Shown here: one piece after another, positions 11,224-23,429 of the stretch | Layout: the number at the start of each line of letters is the position of its first letter | How positions within the stretch are numbered: the stretch's first letter is position 1 | DNA from: Henckelia pumila | Lineage: Eukaryota > Streptophyta > Magnoliopsida > Lamiales > Gesneriaceae | DNA: 64,000 nt | Assembly (NCBI RefSeq): GCF_033568475.1 | Contig: NC_133123.1 | Span: 137,476,242-137,540,241, forward strand | Direction of reading: 5' to 3' | The notes under the pieces: model-generated | The model's input: the letters and a program-made list of their open reading frames with translations, nothing else | Database searches by the model: none | What the model was told of the DNA's origin: nothing | Translations under genes and position numbers: made by a program

Positions 11224-12500
11224 TAATGTAAGTCCACAAATATCTTAACCAAGGCTTTGAGTTTGAATCAGCATCACTTTCTTATGTCCAAGCTTGGTAT
11301 GATCAATATACTTGCAGCTTGAGGGGTATGTTGTTTTATCTATGAAAATTTGGTCAATTAATGAAATTTCGTGAGTGTTTTATTGAAATTTCTTGAGTGT
11401 GGTTTGTTTTTTGGTCCCTTATAAATTAAGTTTATGTTTTGGTTGATAGTTATTTGGGATCGAGACTACGGTTGAAACTAGAGAAAGATGACTTTGAAGT
11501 TTTAGAATTCGATTTCTCATTGGAAGAATTTGATTTATACAACGCTTTGTACAAATCCATTCCAATCAACCCTTGAAAGGAACTCCAAATCAAACTCTGT
11601 TCGAGTTACAGAAGGAATTCACAAGAATGTGCTTCGAAAACTTGATCTGGGAAGCTAAAAATAGCTTTGATCTGGATCATCTGATGTGATATGTATTGCT
11701 TTGAACTCAATCGATCTTAATATGCTATCTAACTCAGAGCTTCGAAACTTTTGATCTTGTAATCTGAGTTTCTGAGTTAGAGTATAGAGTGAAGACTTTT
11801 TGACTTTTCGGATGAGTCGATATGAAATCTTGAATTCGTGGTTTTGTATGTTGTTCACTCTTGCTTCACCTTTTGAATCTTCATCATCATCGCATATTTA
11901 TATCTTTCAAAACTAGCCAGTGAGCCGCCAACATTTTTTGAGAATAAGCCGCCAACATATCTCATAAATTGGCTCACAAATCTTGAATTTAAGAAAACCT
12001 TGCCAACGTTCAAATTTTCAATAAATGACTGTCTTTTAACTCAACAACCTTTTGAAAAATAGCGGCAACTGATGCTTTCATCCGATTGTTTGATCTGATC
12101 TGGCTGAAGACGTTCGAGCTTGATATGGGTGATGAGTAAATTTTTGATCTTGGCCGAATATATTTTAGCCAAGTAAGATTTGAACTCGATCTGGCAGAAG
12201 GCATGAGAATTTGATCGATCTGGGTTGTTCTTCTAGAGGATGACCATTTGATCTGTTAAAATAAAGATTGCGAGTTTACGTAGATCAAATGCTTGTTTTA
12301 TCCGGACTGGTCCAATTTTACCGAAAACTTGATCTGGAGATTAGTGAAGATCAATTTTGTTACATTCGATCTGTATAAGTTCATTGATTTGTTTGATCTG
12401 AAATCCAAATTCCGTTTGTCATTAATGATCTTATTAATTTAGTACTTGATTTTGTTTGATTTGTTTTTATTCACCAAAACTTTTGATTTAATCACCAACA
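11224..12500. other. Non-coding stretch with repeated 'gatctgg' text
   Basis: Contains the third copy of the 9.1-kb repeat (11370-11520) and many scattered tgatctg/gatctgg motifs without a regular period. No gene is supported. Confidence 0.4.
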
Positions 12501-12529
12501 CAGTTTTCTATCCCAAGTTCGCGAGCAAA

Positions 12530-14051
12530 AAACTATGTATGTTTTGCGGACATATCTCAGTGCTTGCATCGGATAGATGATGTTTCGACAATACGGGGTT
12601 ACTATTGACAGCTCTGATCATTTCATGAGAACATTTTCCACTAAATCTTGCGCGTCAAAGTAGCATGATTCCGAATCAGATCTCCTCCGTTCAAAATGTA
12701 CCCCATGATATTTTGAATATGCTGTTCAAATTTCAGTTCGATCCAACTTTTAGTTTCTTGTAAATACATTTTCAAGCGAGCTGTGCAGATTTTATTCGAG
12801 AAAACATCTTCTGTTAGTTGTCATGATATGGCTTCAATGATCTCGAAACTCGATCCCCCACCGTCAAAAATTTATATTACTTTGTTATGAATGTGATGAC
12901 CAAATTTTATCTCGATCCGATAGTTCAATATGTCGCAAAAGCTTCTTCAAGTTGACTGATTTGCAGGCATATGCAAATCCGAGAAATTTATTTAACTATC
13001 CTTTCTTTTGTGTATTCCTTTGGCGGCTTGTTACGGATCAAACTAGGGTAAGATATATTGTTTTTATTCTCCATATGGTCTCATCCTATATGGGTGTCAT
13101 ATTGGGTTTTGGCTATCTCAACATGAGAAAACCCAACCAATGGATAGAACGATTTTAACCTCTTGAGAATTCGATGTTACGAGCAAGTTTTGATGAAATG
13201 TATTCGGGAGTATTGTAAAGTGGGTTTATGTTTTAAAATATATATTTGAATATGAGATGCTTTTGTTTTTAAAATTTCATCCGCATGTTTTCTTTGATTT
13301 GAGTTATGTAATGTTCGGTTATGTCTTATCATGTATCAAGCACTGTTATATATGATTCGAATTGATATGAGAATGATACCCTTACATGGTGGGATTGTAA
13401 CAGTTGTACGGCCTCACTCCTTGTAGGATTAACATATAAGACATGATCTTACTCTTTTGAGAATTAACATATAAGAGACAGTAAATCATGGAAAATAGAT
13501 GAATTTCAGTTCTTATGTTCTTGGGTCGAAAGTTTATGTTTCATGATTATGTTTCGGCTTGATGGCTCATGTATCGAGTTATTAAATGTTTCAAACTGTT
13601 GCTCATGTCTCACGTTTATGGTCATGTGTTCACGATATGTTACCTATGATTAAGTATATATTTGTTATAATGTTTTAAACGGTCTCCATTTGATGAATGT
13701 TTCCCCGAGACACTAACCCCCTTACTTTCCCCAGATAAGAACGAAGAACAAGTCGAGGAGGATGAGCAAATTTTGGGGTCAGTGATCAAGAGTAATTCAA
13801 GATCCAAGTTTTGAGGCTACTCAGCAAGAGAAACTTAGAATAGTCGTTTACGTTTCACTCTCATACTGTTATGAATTTTTAGCTTATGCTAATATATTTA
13901 GCTTATATTTTGAAATTTGGGATACAAGAATAGATTTTTGCATGAATTAATATATTGATTTCTAGATAAATTATGTACTACGAATTTTGTTTTTTTCGAA
14001 TTTTATTTGAAAGTCACGCCGATGTCACAAGCTCTGGAAGTGGGGCGTGAC
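12530..14051. mobile_element. Possible old LTR fragment (Ty3/Gypsy-like), fossil
   Basis: The block ends at ctggaagtggggcgtgaca, a terminus typical of many plant Gypsy LTRs (ending ...CA). Its interior resembles LTR/untranslated retrotransposon text (for example ccccagataagaacgaagaac). The left boundary, the partner LTR and the internal domains are not seen, and no target duplication was identified. It is broken and clearly old; it could be a solo LTR or part of one. Confidence 0.35.
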
Positions 14052-14067
14052 AGAATTTATCAGCATT

Positions 14068-14095
14068 CATTAGACACTCGATCGAGTGCCTAATG
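14068..14095. other. 28-bp near-perfect palindrome
   Basis: The sequence is centred on cgatcg, with arms cattagacactcg and its complement; 26 of 28 bases are self-complementary. It lies 17 bp beyond the LTR-like end. Confidence 0.7.
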
Positions 14096-14099
14096 AAAT

Positions 14100-15190
14100 C
14101 AGGAAAGAAAGAAAATAGGAATATGAATATACATTTGTAATATATTACTAATAATATAATTTGTATGCGTCAATATATAGCTGCATAGTTCTTCTCCAAT
14201 CGCTTGAAGAGATTCCAGATGATCACTGCATAACTTCTTCTCATAGTAGCCCTGTATGATTCGACCATAAACATCAGAAATTAATACTATCTGCAAAACC
14301 AAATCGAAACCAGGAAAAATAATCACAAAACACACTTAAAAAAGTAATTAATAAATCAACTAATGTTGTTTCTTCGAGAATCTAGAAATGGGAAGCCATC
14401 AAAATGATTATATGTAGAAAATGTGCATGCTGATTAAACTCAGAATAACCAAGACATGTACTTTCGCTTCCCATCTCGGAAATTTACCCAACGACTTTCA
14501 CAAACATCAAATGCATTCTTGTTAGAATCCAAATTAAGATATATCCTTTTCCAAAAAAAATAAAATAAAATTATGAGATATCAACAATGTTTTGACCCCC
14601 TTGACATTTTGTCGTGGATAGGCTAAATTTTGTGGTGACTTGTATTCTCCTTTTCAAGATTCAATAACTCAAGTTCAAGTTATCTTTTTATTTCAAGAGT
14701 GTTATATAAAGAGAAGTTGAGTTTCACAAAATCCACATGTTGGGAAAGAGTGTTATAATTGTGGAGCTTGGTAGCATGGATACGATTGGGATATATATGT
14801 GGACTGTGGAGAGAGAGAGGAAAATGTGTTGTGAAAAAGAAAATAAAATATATATATAGAGAAAATTTTTAAAAATTTTGAAGTGAATGTAAGATTTTTT
14901 AAACAATAAAATAACTTGAAAATTTTTCCAGTTCATATATTTTGATATTTTTTGGCTTAACGTAATCAAAGTGATCATATTAAGTCGAAATGACAGCTCA
15001 TACAATATCAACGGTTTAGTTCAACCTATCTTAAGGGTATTACTCTAATATTGAGATCTAACAATCCATGATTGTCGTGTCAATCCTATAATATTAATTA
15101 TGCATATGTGTTGAGATGTGGACCCATGGATGCATGATTTGGATATTACCCCATATGTTAGGATCTCATTAACTCATATCAAATATGTAT
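14100..15190. other. AT-rich intergenic DNA
   Basis: No supported gene. There is a short ga-rich tract at about 14810 and AT-rich text otherwise. Confidence 0.5.
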
Positions 15191-15199
15191 ATATAGCAA

Positions 15200-15573
15200 G
15201 AGTTTTGATCCCACACACACTAGGGTGCATGGGTTCCACGTGCACCCGTGCCCAAAACAACTCCGATTGTCTTGAAATTTTACGGTAGGATCGTCTCGAA
15301 AATGCAAATTCAACGATATATCATATAATACAAATTTCAATCTTGATAGTCGGAAATGGGAAGATGACCGAAAATTAGGTGAAATATGCAATTTCCGGTC
15401 ATCTTCCTATTTCCGAACACTGAGGATGAACTTTTTATTATATGATATATCGATGTATTCGCATTTTCGAGACGATCCTACTGTGAAAATTTCAAGACAA
15501 TCAGAGTTGTTTTGGGCACGGGTGCACGTGAAACCCCGCGCACCCTAAGGTACGTGGGATCAAAACTCTGTTG
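15200..15573. mobile_element. Foldback MITE with arms of about 150 bp
   Basis: The left arm starts gagttttgatcccac and the right arm ends gtgggatcaaaactctgttg. The arms pair over most of their length, with a short spacer near 15370-15390. Blocks seen in both arms include gggtgcacgtg/cacgtgcaccc, ttgtcttgaaatttt and its complement, and cgtctcgaaaatgc and its complement. The 8-bp sequence tatagcaa flanks both sides (15192-15199 and 15574-15581). No protein is encoded. The transcript would form a long hairpin. Confidence 0.8.
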
Positions 15574-15671
15574 TATAGCAAAACTTAAAATAAATAAAAC
15601 GTCACTCATTTATTGAGATTACATATATATAAGGCCACATGATCTAATTGGATGTTCTTAAAACTTTGTCA

Positions 15672-16836
15672 TCATACTGCAACCTCAACAATCTGGTGAC
15701 CTCTGTCAATGGAAACCTTAACTGCATCCAGAACAAGCTGCGTCTTCCTACTGAGGATCGGCCACATCTTCTCCGGTTTGGCGCCTTCAAATTTTAAACA
15801 TCCCACCAACCTAGAGAACTCACTCACCATTAGAGTTTCCTGAGGAAGCTCTGTCGTGACTATATGCTCATTCGGTTTTGGACCCATTCCTCTCTGGAGC
15901 TCACAGGATCCAGATTTCTCAGTGGTGTAAAAACAAGCCTTGTTCTCCTCCAACGGGACGACAAAGTCCTTTAAATGCACAGTCCCCTTTGTGCCGATGG
16001 CAGTTAGATCCATTTTGATGTCCTCTAAGAAAGAGCAATAAAAGGTGGCTGATTTCCCATCTTGCCATTGCAGCGAGGCGGTGCACGCTAGAATGACGCC
16101 TGCGCTGTTGAAAATGGTGGTGGTGGGCGACGCAAGGACGGTCTTTGGGAGCTCATAATCAGCTGCCCACAAGATCGACCTGATGCAGTACCACCCTGTA
16201 TCACCTAGAGCACCAAGAGCATCTAGTTCGGGCTTCACACGAATGTCGTTTGCAAGAAAATCGTCACTAACTCCAAAGGTAAAGCAGCTATGCACCTGCA
16301 CAATAACAATACAAGATTCAACTGATCAATCTCGTTGAGGCCAAAACCCAAAAGACGAAATTTTGAATTTGAAATGAACATCAACATACGGATTTGAGTT
16401 CACCAAACAAGGACGGATCGGACAAAAACTCCTTGGTCTCAGCTGTTCTGGGATGATGCATCCACATGGTGCCATCCATGATCTGCACCCCGTTGGATTC
16501 GCACTCGTCGAGTATCAAGTCGAACTCTTGGACATTAAGCGCGACAGGCTTCTCCAACAGCAAGTGCTTCTTGGCGCGGGCAGCTCGGACTGCCCACTCG
16601 GCGTGCATGCTGGTGGGCAGCGGAAGGTACACCGCGTCCACTTCCGGGTCATAGGAGCCGTACACCTTGGCTGATTCTGGAAATCCGTTTTGTTTGGCGA
16701 AGTTGGCGGCTTTTTCGATGGATCGGCTGCCAACGGATTGCAGGGTGGAATTCGGGGAGAGGATAATTGCACGGGAAACTTTCCGGGCTATCCCGGCGCA
16801 GCCCAGGATTCCGAATTTGATCGGAGGTGGAGCCAT
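15672..16836 (-). CDS. Gfo/Idh/MocA-family NAD(P)-dependent oxidoreductase
   Basis: Two exons (16390-16836, 15672-16295) join in phase 0 at a GT-AG intron and give 356 residues, the usual size for the plant At4g09670-like group. The Rossmann nucleotide-binding loop GILGCAGIARKV is at residues 9-20, and the family EKP signature (LLEKPVALN) is at about 95-97, where the Lys is expected in the active site. The C-terminal half is the alpha/beta substrate domain. Members are cytosolic oxidoreductases of the dihydrodiol-dehydrogenase-like class; the plant substrate is not known to me. The ATG at 16836 follows a TATA box by about 40 bp. Several long open frames on the opposite strand across exon 1 reflect its high GC content and are not genes. 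Confidence 0.93.
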
Positions 16837-16874
16837 TTTGGATCCTGGAGGAAGCTAGCGCATGCATGATGTAA

Positions 16875-16885
16875 AATTTATATAG
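16875..16885 (-). promoter_or_regulatory. TATA box of the oxidoreductase gene
   Basis: On the minus strand the text reads ctatataaatt, about 40 bp before the ATG, so the 5' leader would be very short. Confidence 0.55.
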
Positions 16886-18555
16886 ACAGAGCTTTTTAAT
16901 TGCTCATGGCCAAAAGTTGGCATTTGCCGACAGGTTTCTTGTCCAAAGAGCCCAGCCAATTTCTTGTATTAATGTCCACACCTCAATAACACATATAATT
17001 TTAGGAAAAAAATATATACAAATGAAAGTTCATGATTAATATTCATTTTTTAAAACTTCATACAATTTATTATTAATATTTTAGTTATTTTTGTTTCGTA
17101 TGGGTCGATGGCGTATGCCCAAACTTCCAGTGCATCATGATCATATTTCCTTGTTGGTTTCTTTAGATCGTTCTGATTACACCATCTTCTGCTTGTGTTG
17201 ATGTTCTCGTCAAATCTTTTTTTAAAAAAATAATAATAATAACTCCTTTTTTACATTCATGATTCTAATATATTTTAGTTATTTTATTTCCTAATCTAAT
17301 GTACCATATATTTGTTTTTCTTTTATGTTTATATACTTGTATAATAATATTGAAATGCATTAATTTTGCCCACTAGTCCGCCCCTGGTCGTTATCATTAT
17401 TGCAAGCAAATGCAAAATGGTATTTTTCTTTTCCATTTTTCATGTGCGTGTGCGCATTTGCACACGATTTCCTTCGCCATTTTATCATCTAGAATTCTAG
17501 TTATTTCAGTTAAGGCATAGGAGTAGGAAAAAAATATCGAGTTTGGGTGTATCGAAGTTATCGTATCAAAAAAATTTTAAATTTACCAAATATTTCGGTA
17601 CCGTACGATAACTATGCCGAGTTTTTCGGTACAATAATGGTATAAATTTTGAAAATTTCGATATATACCTAAATATCTAAACAATAAATAAAATTTTAAA
17701 ATATATAATGTTTTTAAACAATAAATTTTAAAATTTTAAAAAATATAAGTTTTTTTGAATATAAAATGGTATATACCAATATCGTATCCGTACTTGGTAT
17801 ATCATAAAATTTTGGTATATTCGGGATGCTGATTATTTGTGCCGAAAATTTCGGAACAGTATCGATACAAAATTTTTTTATATACGGTATATAATATATA
17901 ATTTTCGGTATGATGCGATATTTCAGTAGGACTAATATCAATCATCCACATATTAAGCATTTAATTTTTATGGGTCGAAGTATGCAAATTGAAAGAAATT
18001 TTAGGCGACATGAACTGTTTATGGATTCAATGCATTGTAAATTCGTCATATGTAATTGAAAAACAGCCTATAATGAGAATTTGAAAGATTTTTATAAACT
18101 CAATTTTGTCAAGTGTTTTTTTTATTAAAAAAAAAAATGGATTTTGATTGTAACCGTCATCATGAATGGTGGGCTCTAGCTTATACATTGTTGCAAGTTC
18201 ATGGTATAAAATCAAGTGGACTAAACCAAAAGAAGAACAAGCGACCACTAGGCCATCTGCTTGTTCAGATGATGAGTTTTTTTGCTGTTTTTGACTGGCG
18301 TAGACTCTCAACAAGGAACGTATTAGCTCGAGTCGAGCGAGTAGCTATTCGAATCCAGCTTAAATCAGTCAATTAACTAAATGATATCTAAGTGGTTGAC
18401 ATTTCAATGTTGGCTTAATAATGACAAAAGGCGTACCATTTCATGGAGTATAACTAATTTGTACGCAAATATGCCTCTAAACCGGGAGCAGGGATCTTTC
18501 TCCCCTACCTCTGCAAGCTAGAGAAATAGAGAATAATAGCTGTTATTTGAGTAAA
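16886..18555. other. Intergenic DNA with a decayed 'ggtatcggta' MITE
   Basis: Between about 17540 and 17945 the text is of the 'atatcggtaccgta...ggtatataccaatatcgta' type, with inward-facing ends. It is an old relative of the hAT-like element at 61.6 kb, but no clean ends or target duplication are visible. The rest is AT-rich, with no supported gene. Confidence 0.45.
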
Positions 18556-21500
18556 TTATGGGTTTTCGAGACCGACAACTGAGGGCGGCTGTGCAGATAA
18601 TCTCTCTTGCATTGCAGGGAGTTTCCTTTTACCAGGTCCGGATGAAACCTTAACCATGGCAGGTCTTAATAGCCGGTCTCCAAGAAGGAACCCGCGACGG
18701 AATTCTTGGGTCACAATTCCTTCCTTGAATTCGTGTGACTCCTCGCGGGCAATAGCCTCGTGCATCTGTGCACAGTTGAAATCTTGATTCAGATAAAAGA
18801 AATCAAATGCGAGATGCTTCTACACATCAATCTAACAATAAATTGAATCAAGAGATATCCAGCGTGCTCATAAAACGGAGTGAAGAAGCCTAAGATTGAC
18901 CTCGGGATGTATTGTCACTAATATGTGGCAAAAATATAACGATTTCTGATGTCTCGTGAACTAAATTAACAGGTGTCAGGTATAGAAGGGCAGGCACAAT
19001 GGTACCTGCCACTTGGTAAAAATAGCAGTTTCGGCAACCAATATTATTATCTAACTTTATTAGAACCCTCGAATGGTTTTTTTGGCTAATTCAAGGCAAC
19101 CAGTAGTTCTAAAGTGGTCAAATGATCTTTAAGCAACTTCATATATGTCCCTCTTTCTCAATATTTATTGAAATCTACAAAAAGAAGGTACGAGCCTTTA
19201 GTTTTGTTTTTCTAAAACCAAAAGACAAAGAAATCCTTTTTCATTTGGGAAAATCAACTGATGTTTTAAGAATGGTAGTCAGTTTGAAGTGTCAATATAG
19301 AGAGATGAACTTGTCTGGGACAATAACATTAAGTAACATCTTAAACCAATGAAGAAATGAGTAGACAATGCTTCCAGCAGCAAAATTGTGCCAAACTAGC
19401 AAACAAGAAACATACAAAAGCTTTAAGCGGCAAATCGGATATTATTAATTTTATGTTCCACCATGAAGAAGACCAAGTAATCTAACAAACTTCAAATAAG
19501 TCTTGACCACACTGATTGGCATACACGTAATGCAGAAATTTAACCCCACCCCCGATGTACAATTTATTTAAAATATATTCGTATTTTTTCAGTTTACTTT
19601 TATTAAGAGGTAATTTATATAGGATTTGCAGATAAGTCCAGAAGAAATTCAATGTTTTTCAAAAAGCACGAAACTTATGCAAAAATATGCTTTCCAGTTT
19701 TTTTGCAGTCCATAGACAATCCAACTCATGAATAGCATAAAATTAAGTAAACACGTCTTCAACAAGGGAAAAAAAGAGGGATGCTTTAGTTTTACCAAGG
19801 GATCAAATGGTTTCCCCACAGTTGGAACAGCAGTCACGCGCAAGCTCCTCATAATTTCCACAAACTGCTTGTATATGCCCTGGTAACTTGTATCAATCTT
19901 CTTTTCTTTCTCAGTCTCTAGTTTTATCTGTTGCTTGGCTCTCTCAAAACTATCAACCATGGGCAACAAACTCTCAATCACTTCTCCTTGGGCATTACTC
20001 CTAACTGTTAATCTTTCCTTTTCCGCTCTTTTTCTATAATTATCAAAATCTGCTTGCAAACGAATGTATTTTTCCTTTCCTGAAGATATCTCTGCAGACA
20101 AAGCTGACATTTTCTCTACCAGCTCTTTATTTTCTTTATTCACCATGAATAACATATCTTCGATTTCATATATAGTCTTTTCATCACCAACTGAAACAGC
20201 TTCCTTGTATGCCTTGATGAGGGACTTCAGTGTGGACAGACTGTTGTCTTCATGGAAATCATTGGAGCTAGAACTATCTTTGCCATTTCTCTGAAAGTTC
20301 GATTTGGATATAATACAATTAATGAGAGCCGTAACAATTCATTCAACAACTAGTTTCAAAGAAAGTCTCAATCCAACAAATACAGTTTTGATTAATACCA
20401 AGTAAAAATACTTCAGGTAACAAGATTTAAAGCTACAGGATCAAACCTATCAAAATTTCAAGAAAACATTTGTTATGATAGAAGTTAAAAACATGGTGCT
20501 TTGGTTTTTTAAGGCTTCTGCATAACCATCTTTTCAACTGCCAGTTGCATCTCAGACCTTTATGTTGCCTCGGAAGATAAGACTAGCAATTCCTGTATAT
20601 ATAAGTTCATGTGATGGTCTTTCCCTATAACTGTCCCCTCTCACAACAGACAGAGTCACCCAAGGACAGGGGAAGAAGGGATCACCCCCCCGCCACCCCC
20701 CCTTTGTTAGACGTTGCCCCTCCTCTCCTCTAAAATTTTGGGTCCACCTCTGCAGCCACCTGTAGTTTTTTTGGCCAGAGAACCATTGACATAACTTGAT
20801 CCTCGTATATCCCAAGTGTAGTGGTCCCAAATAAGTTGGCCAGAACAGAGCTTTTCCTTACAACTGGACTAAGTAGTTATCAAACAATGATGCAGGTGAG
20901 GTTTTCAGTTCATTGACAGCAAAAAGCTACCAGACCAATGTTATTATTTCTAGCCAACTGTCAAAATACAGCAAATGTAATTTCAATGCTCCAACCATTT
21001 CAAATTTGACATAGGTACTTCCGCAGCTTTATCTGACCAAAAAGCCAAAAATCTTCTGAAACCTATAAAAATTTTCGTACAACAAAACGAGGTTCCATCA
21101 TACACAAAATCCCTTTTAACTCCTTGATTTACCAATAAACCAAATTCTAAAACTTTTTAAAATCCCTGATTGAATAAATAAAATAAATAACAGAAGCATA
21201 TACAGCAGACCAACACGGTTCAATTCCACAACCCACAAAAAAATCAGAAGTCCGCGCGAGTTAGCGATAAAGGTAAGAAGTTACCTGGTAAGGTTGAGAC
21301 TCTTGCTGGGATGAAACAGAAGGCTTGAAAAAAGAGCGCTTTCTAGTCTCAAGCTCAACAATCTTTGAATCCCCCTTTTTTCCATTCGAATTCAGTATAG
21401 AAAACGATGAAAAGATATTTCTTGAAATAGGATTTCCAGGGAAAATAAGTTGCTGATCCCGTTGGATACACGAAAACTTTGTGGGTGTGGAAAAATGAAG

Positions 21501-21560
21501 AGAGACCCGGTGGTGTGTCTTGAGGGAGAATGTGGTATAGAGAGAAGCTGAAGCTGCCAT
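18556..21560 (-). CDS. Chloroplast GrpE, nucleotide exchange factor of Hsp70
   Basis: Three exons (21285-21560, 19796-20290, 18556-18765) join in phase 0 with GT-AG introns and give 326 residues, close to known plastid GrpE (CGE) proteins. The first 90 or so residues are Ser/Thr-rich and look like a plastid transit peptide. A long helical region follows (IYEIEDMLFMVNKENKELVEKM...). Next comes the GrpE core: LQADFDNYRKRAEKE, the signature around VGKPFDP joined across intron 2 to MHEAIAREESHEF, then GIVTQEFRRGFLLGDRLLRPAMVKVS. GrpE releases ADP from plastid Hsp70 and so helps protein folding and import. The product is acidic/coiled-coil at the N side and dimeric in the family. The stop at 18556 is followed by a short 3' region. 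The gene looks intact. Confidence 0.95.
20620..20770. repeat. C-rich repeat-like insert in GrpE intron 1
   Basis: A run of cccccccgccacccccc and nearby ccctcctctcctctaaaattttgggtcc-type text differs sharply from the AT-rich intron. It looks like a small piece of an old transposable element; no ends are recognisable. Confidence 0.35.
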
Positions 21561-21721
21561 TGGTTTTCTTGTTTGAAGAGAGCAGAAGAATTCTAGGCAA
21601 ATAGATTATATGTAGGGAGAGTGCAATTTTTTTATATTTATTTTGTGGAATTGGGAGAGCGCAAATTAAAAATCGATAAAATAATTTGCAATATATTCTA
21701 CTCTATAAAATTTTAGAATCC

Positions 21722-21803
21722 ATTTTATTTTTTATTTTTTTAAGATTAAAATCCATTTAGAATCCATTTTATTTTTTATTTTTTTAAGATTAAAATCCAT
21801 TTT
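21722..21803. repeat. Short tandem duplication upstream of GrpE
   Basis: The text ttttattttttatttttttaagattaaaatcc appears twice in a row, at 21722 and about 21767. It probably arose by replication slippage in an AT tract. Confidence 0.7.
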
Positions 21804-21940
21804 ATTGATTCATCATATAATAAACACTAAAGCAATGCATTTTCTGTATATATAAATAAATATAGTAAGATTATATCTTCATTTTTTTATATATTTTGAC
21901 AGGGGAATATACCTATATAATTTGTGGCTTATACTAGTAA

Positions 21941-22126
21941 GGCCTCGTTTGGTATCAAAAGTCAGATTAAAAAAAATGTTTTTTTAGTTAATAATGTGTT
22001 TGGATGGCAAAATAAATGCTTAAAAAAACACTTTTTAAAGTCAAAATTAGAGTTTTTTCAAAAGTAAAAAATTATAGCTTAAAAAATACTTTAAAAAAAA
22101 AAAGTCTACCAAATTCAAACGGGCTC
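21941..22126. mobile_element. Tourist-like (PIF/Harbinger) MITE
   Basis: The 186-bp element opens ggcctcgtttggtatcaaaa and ends accaaattcaaacgggctc; the ends are inverted repeats of the Tourist type. A TAA target duplication (21938-21940 and 22127-22129) flanks it. It lies in the spacer between the divergent GrpE and PWD genes. Confidence 0.75.
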
Positions 22127-22129
22127 TAA

Positions 22130-23429
22130 ACGAAAGACTGCAAAATTTCAAATAAAAGTGATTTTGTGACTAAATCACTCGTGAAGTATGTCATTACTCA
22201 TTATTAATTGATTGTGTATGTTATCATCTTTGTGAACGGTAAAATAATGTTATAAATTTTTTTGAGATTTTAAAAAATGAGCTCAAGTAACTCGATCTCA
22301 TTAATCGAATTTCAAATTGAATATTTGATCATATTTACATCGATCTTGAGTAATATGATATTCGACTAGACTAATTTGCACCTCATTCCATACTAATGAA
22401 AATAATAACAAATGTGCATTCAATTGTGATTATTATAATAAATAATACGAGAATGGAAGTATGGAACTATAAAGCCCGTAGGACATAGCATCCCCAAGCT
22501 AATTGTTGATTAATTGCCATCCATTTGTTTTGTGCTTTATTACAATTGTGATTATCATAATAAATAATTGCATTGCACTTTATCAACAAAATACTCCTAT
22601 AAAAGCCACATGATCATATTCAACCCACCCCTCAATTAAAATCTTTATGCTCTCCAATTTTACTTTGGCTTCAAAAAAATAAAATAATCTAATATTAGTG
22701 AGCAGATATCAAGTAAAATAATCCAAAATACATAGAAATAAGATATATTAAAGTGCACTATTTATGTACAAATATTTTGATGGCCGGCTCCTTTGGAGTT
22801 TAATCTATGTTAGCATATGAGCAGTGTTCATGTGTTGCAATCAAAGACTCAATTTTTTTGCATTTGAGATTTTTATGTGAATATTTCAAATGCAAAGAAA
22901 TATGGGTCGTTGGATCTCCATTTGGACACTGTTCAAATGAAGTAGCATAAACTAAACCTCTTTTGAAAAGGAGGGAGGCATGATAAAGAAAGGTCAAGAA
23001 AGGGAAGAAAAAAATCCAATAAAAAAGAGGGAAAAAAAAAAGGCAGAATACAAAAATCGTGTGATAATTCACGGGATTATCCACATTTTAAGGAAAATTA
23101 TCTCAAGCGTTCGAAAATCTAGTATCGGGAAAAAAAATCTGCTCTTGAACTTCGATTTTTTGTCAATGAAAGCCTCGATTCTATTACAAGTCCCCAAGTT
23201 CATTCATGGGGATATTCACATACACATGTACTATAATAATTTTGCACAAGGAGCACTACGTTAATCATCAATATCAACATAAGCTCTCCTCCCTCCACGT
23301 GTTCGCCCGCCCGCAAATTTTTCCGCTTCCCAATTCAATCAAGATCTTTCCGATTCAGTCATTACACGTATTTATATATACAGCTAAAAGGTTGCAGATT
23401 TCTTGAAATTTATTTGTTTACCTGCGGAA
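22130..23429. other. Spacer and PWD upstream region
   Basis: AT-rich spacer upstream of PWD. The last 150 bp are more C-rich and probably hold the promoter and leader. No gene is supported; the small open frames here have no recognisable domain. Confidence 0.4.
23296..23301 (+). promoter_or_regulatory. G-box (CACGTG) upstream of PWD
   Basis: A perfect CACGTG core inside ctccacgtgttcgc, about 130 bp before the PWD ATG. G-boxes bind bZIP and bHLH factors and are common in light- and clock-regulated genes, which would fit a starch-breakdown enzyme. Function here is inferred from position only. Confidence 0.4.

Noticed and set aside
16453-16867. Several open frames on both strands over the oxidoreductase exon 1
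   Set aside because: Shadows of a GC-rich coding exon; only the -strand frame with the Rossmann loop and EKP is meaningful.
18330-18360. B-box-like ctattcgaatccagc string
   Set aside because: No A-box or cloverleaf around it, so not a tRNA gene.
18113-18376. 87-codon plus-strand frame and its minus-strand partner
   Set aside because: No recognisable domain, low-complexity start in a poly-A tract.
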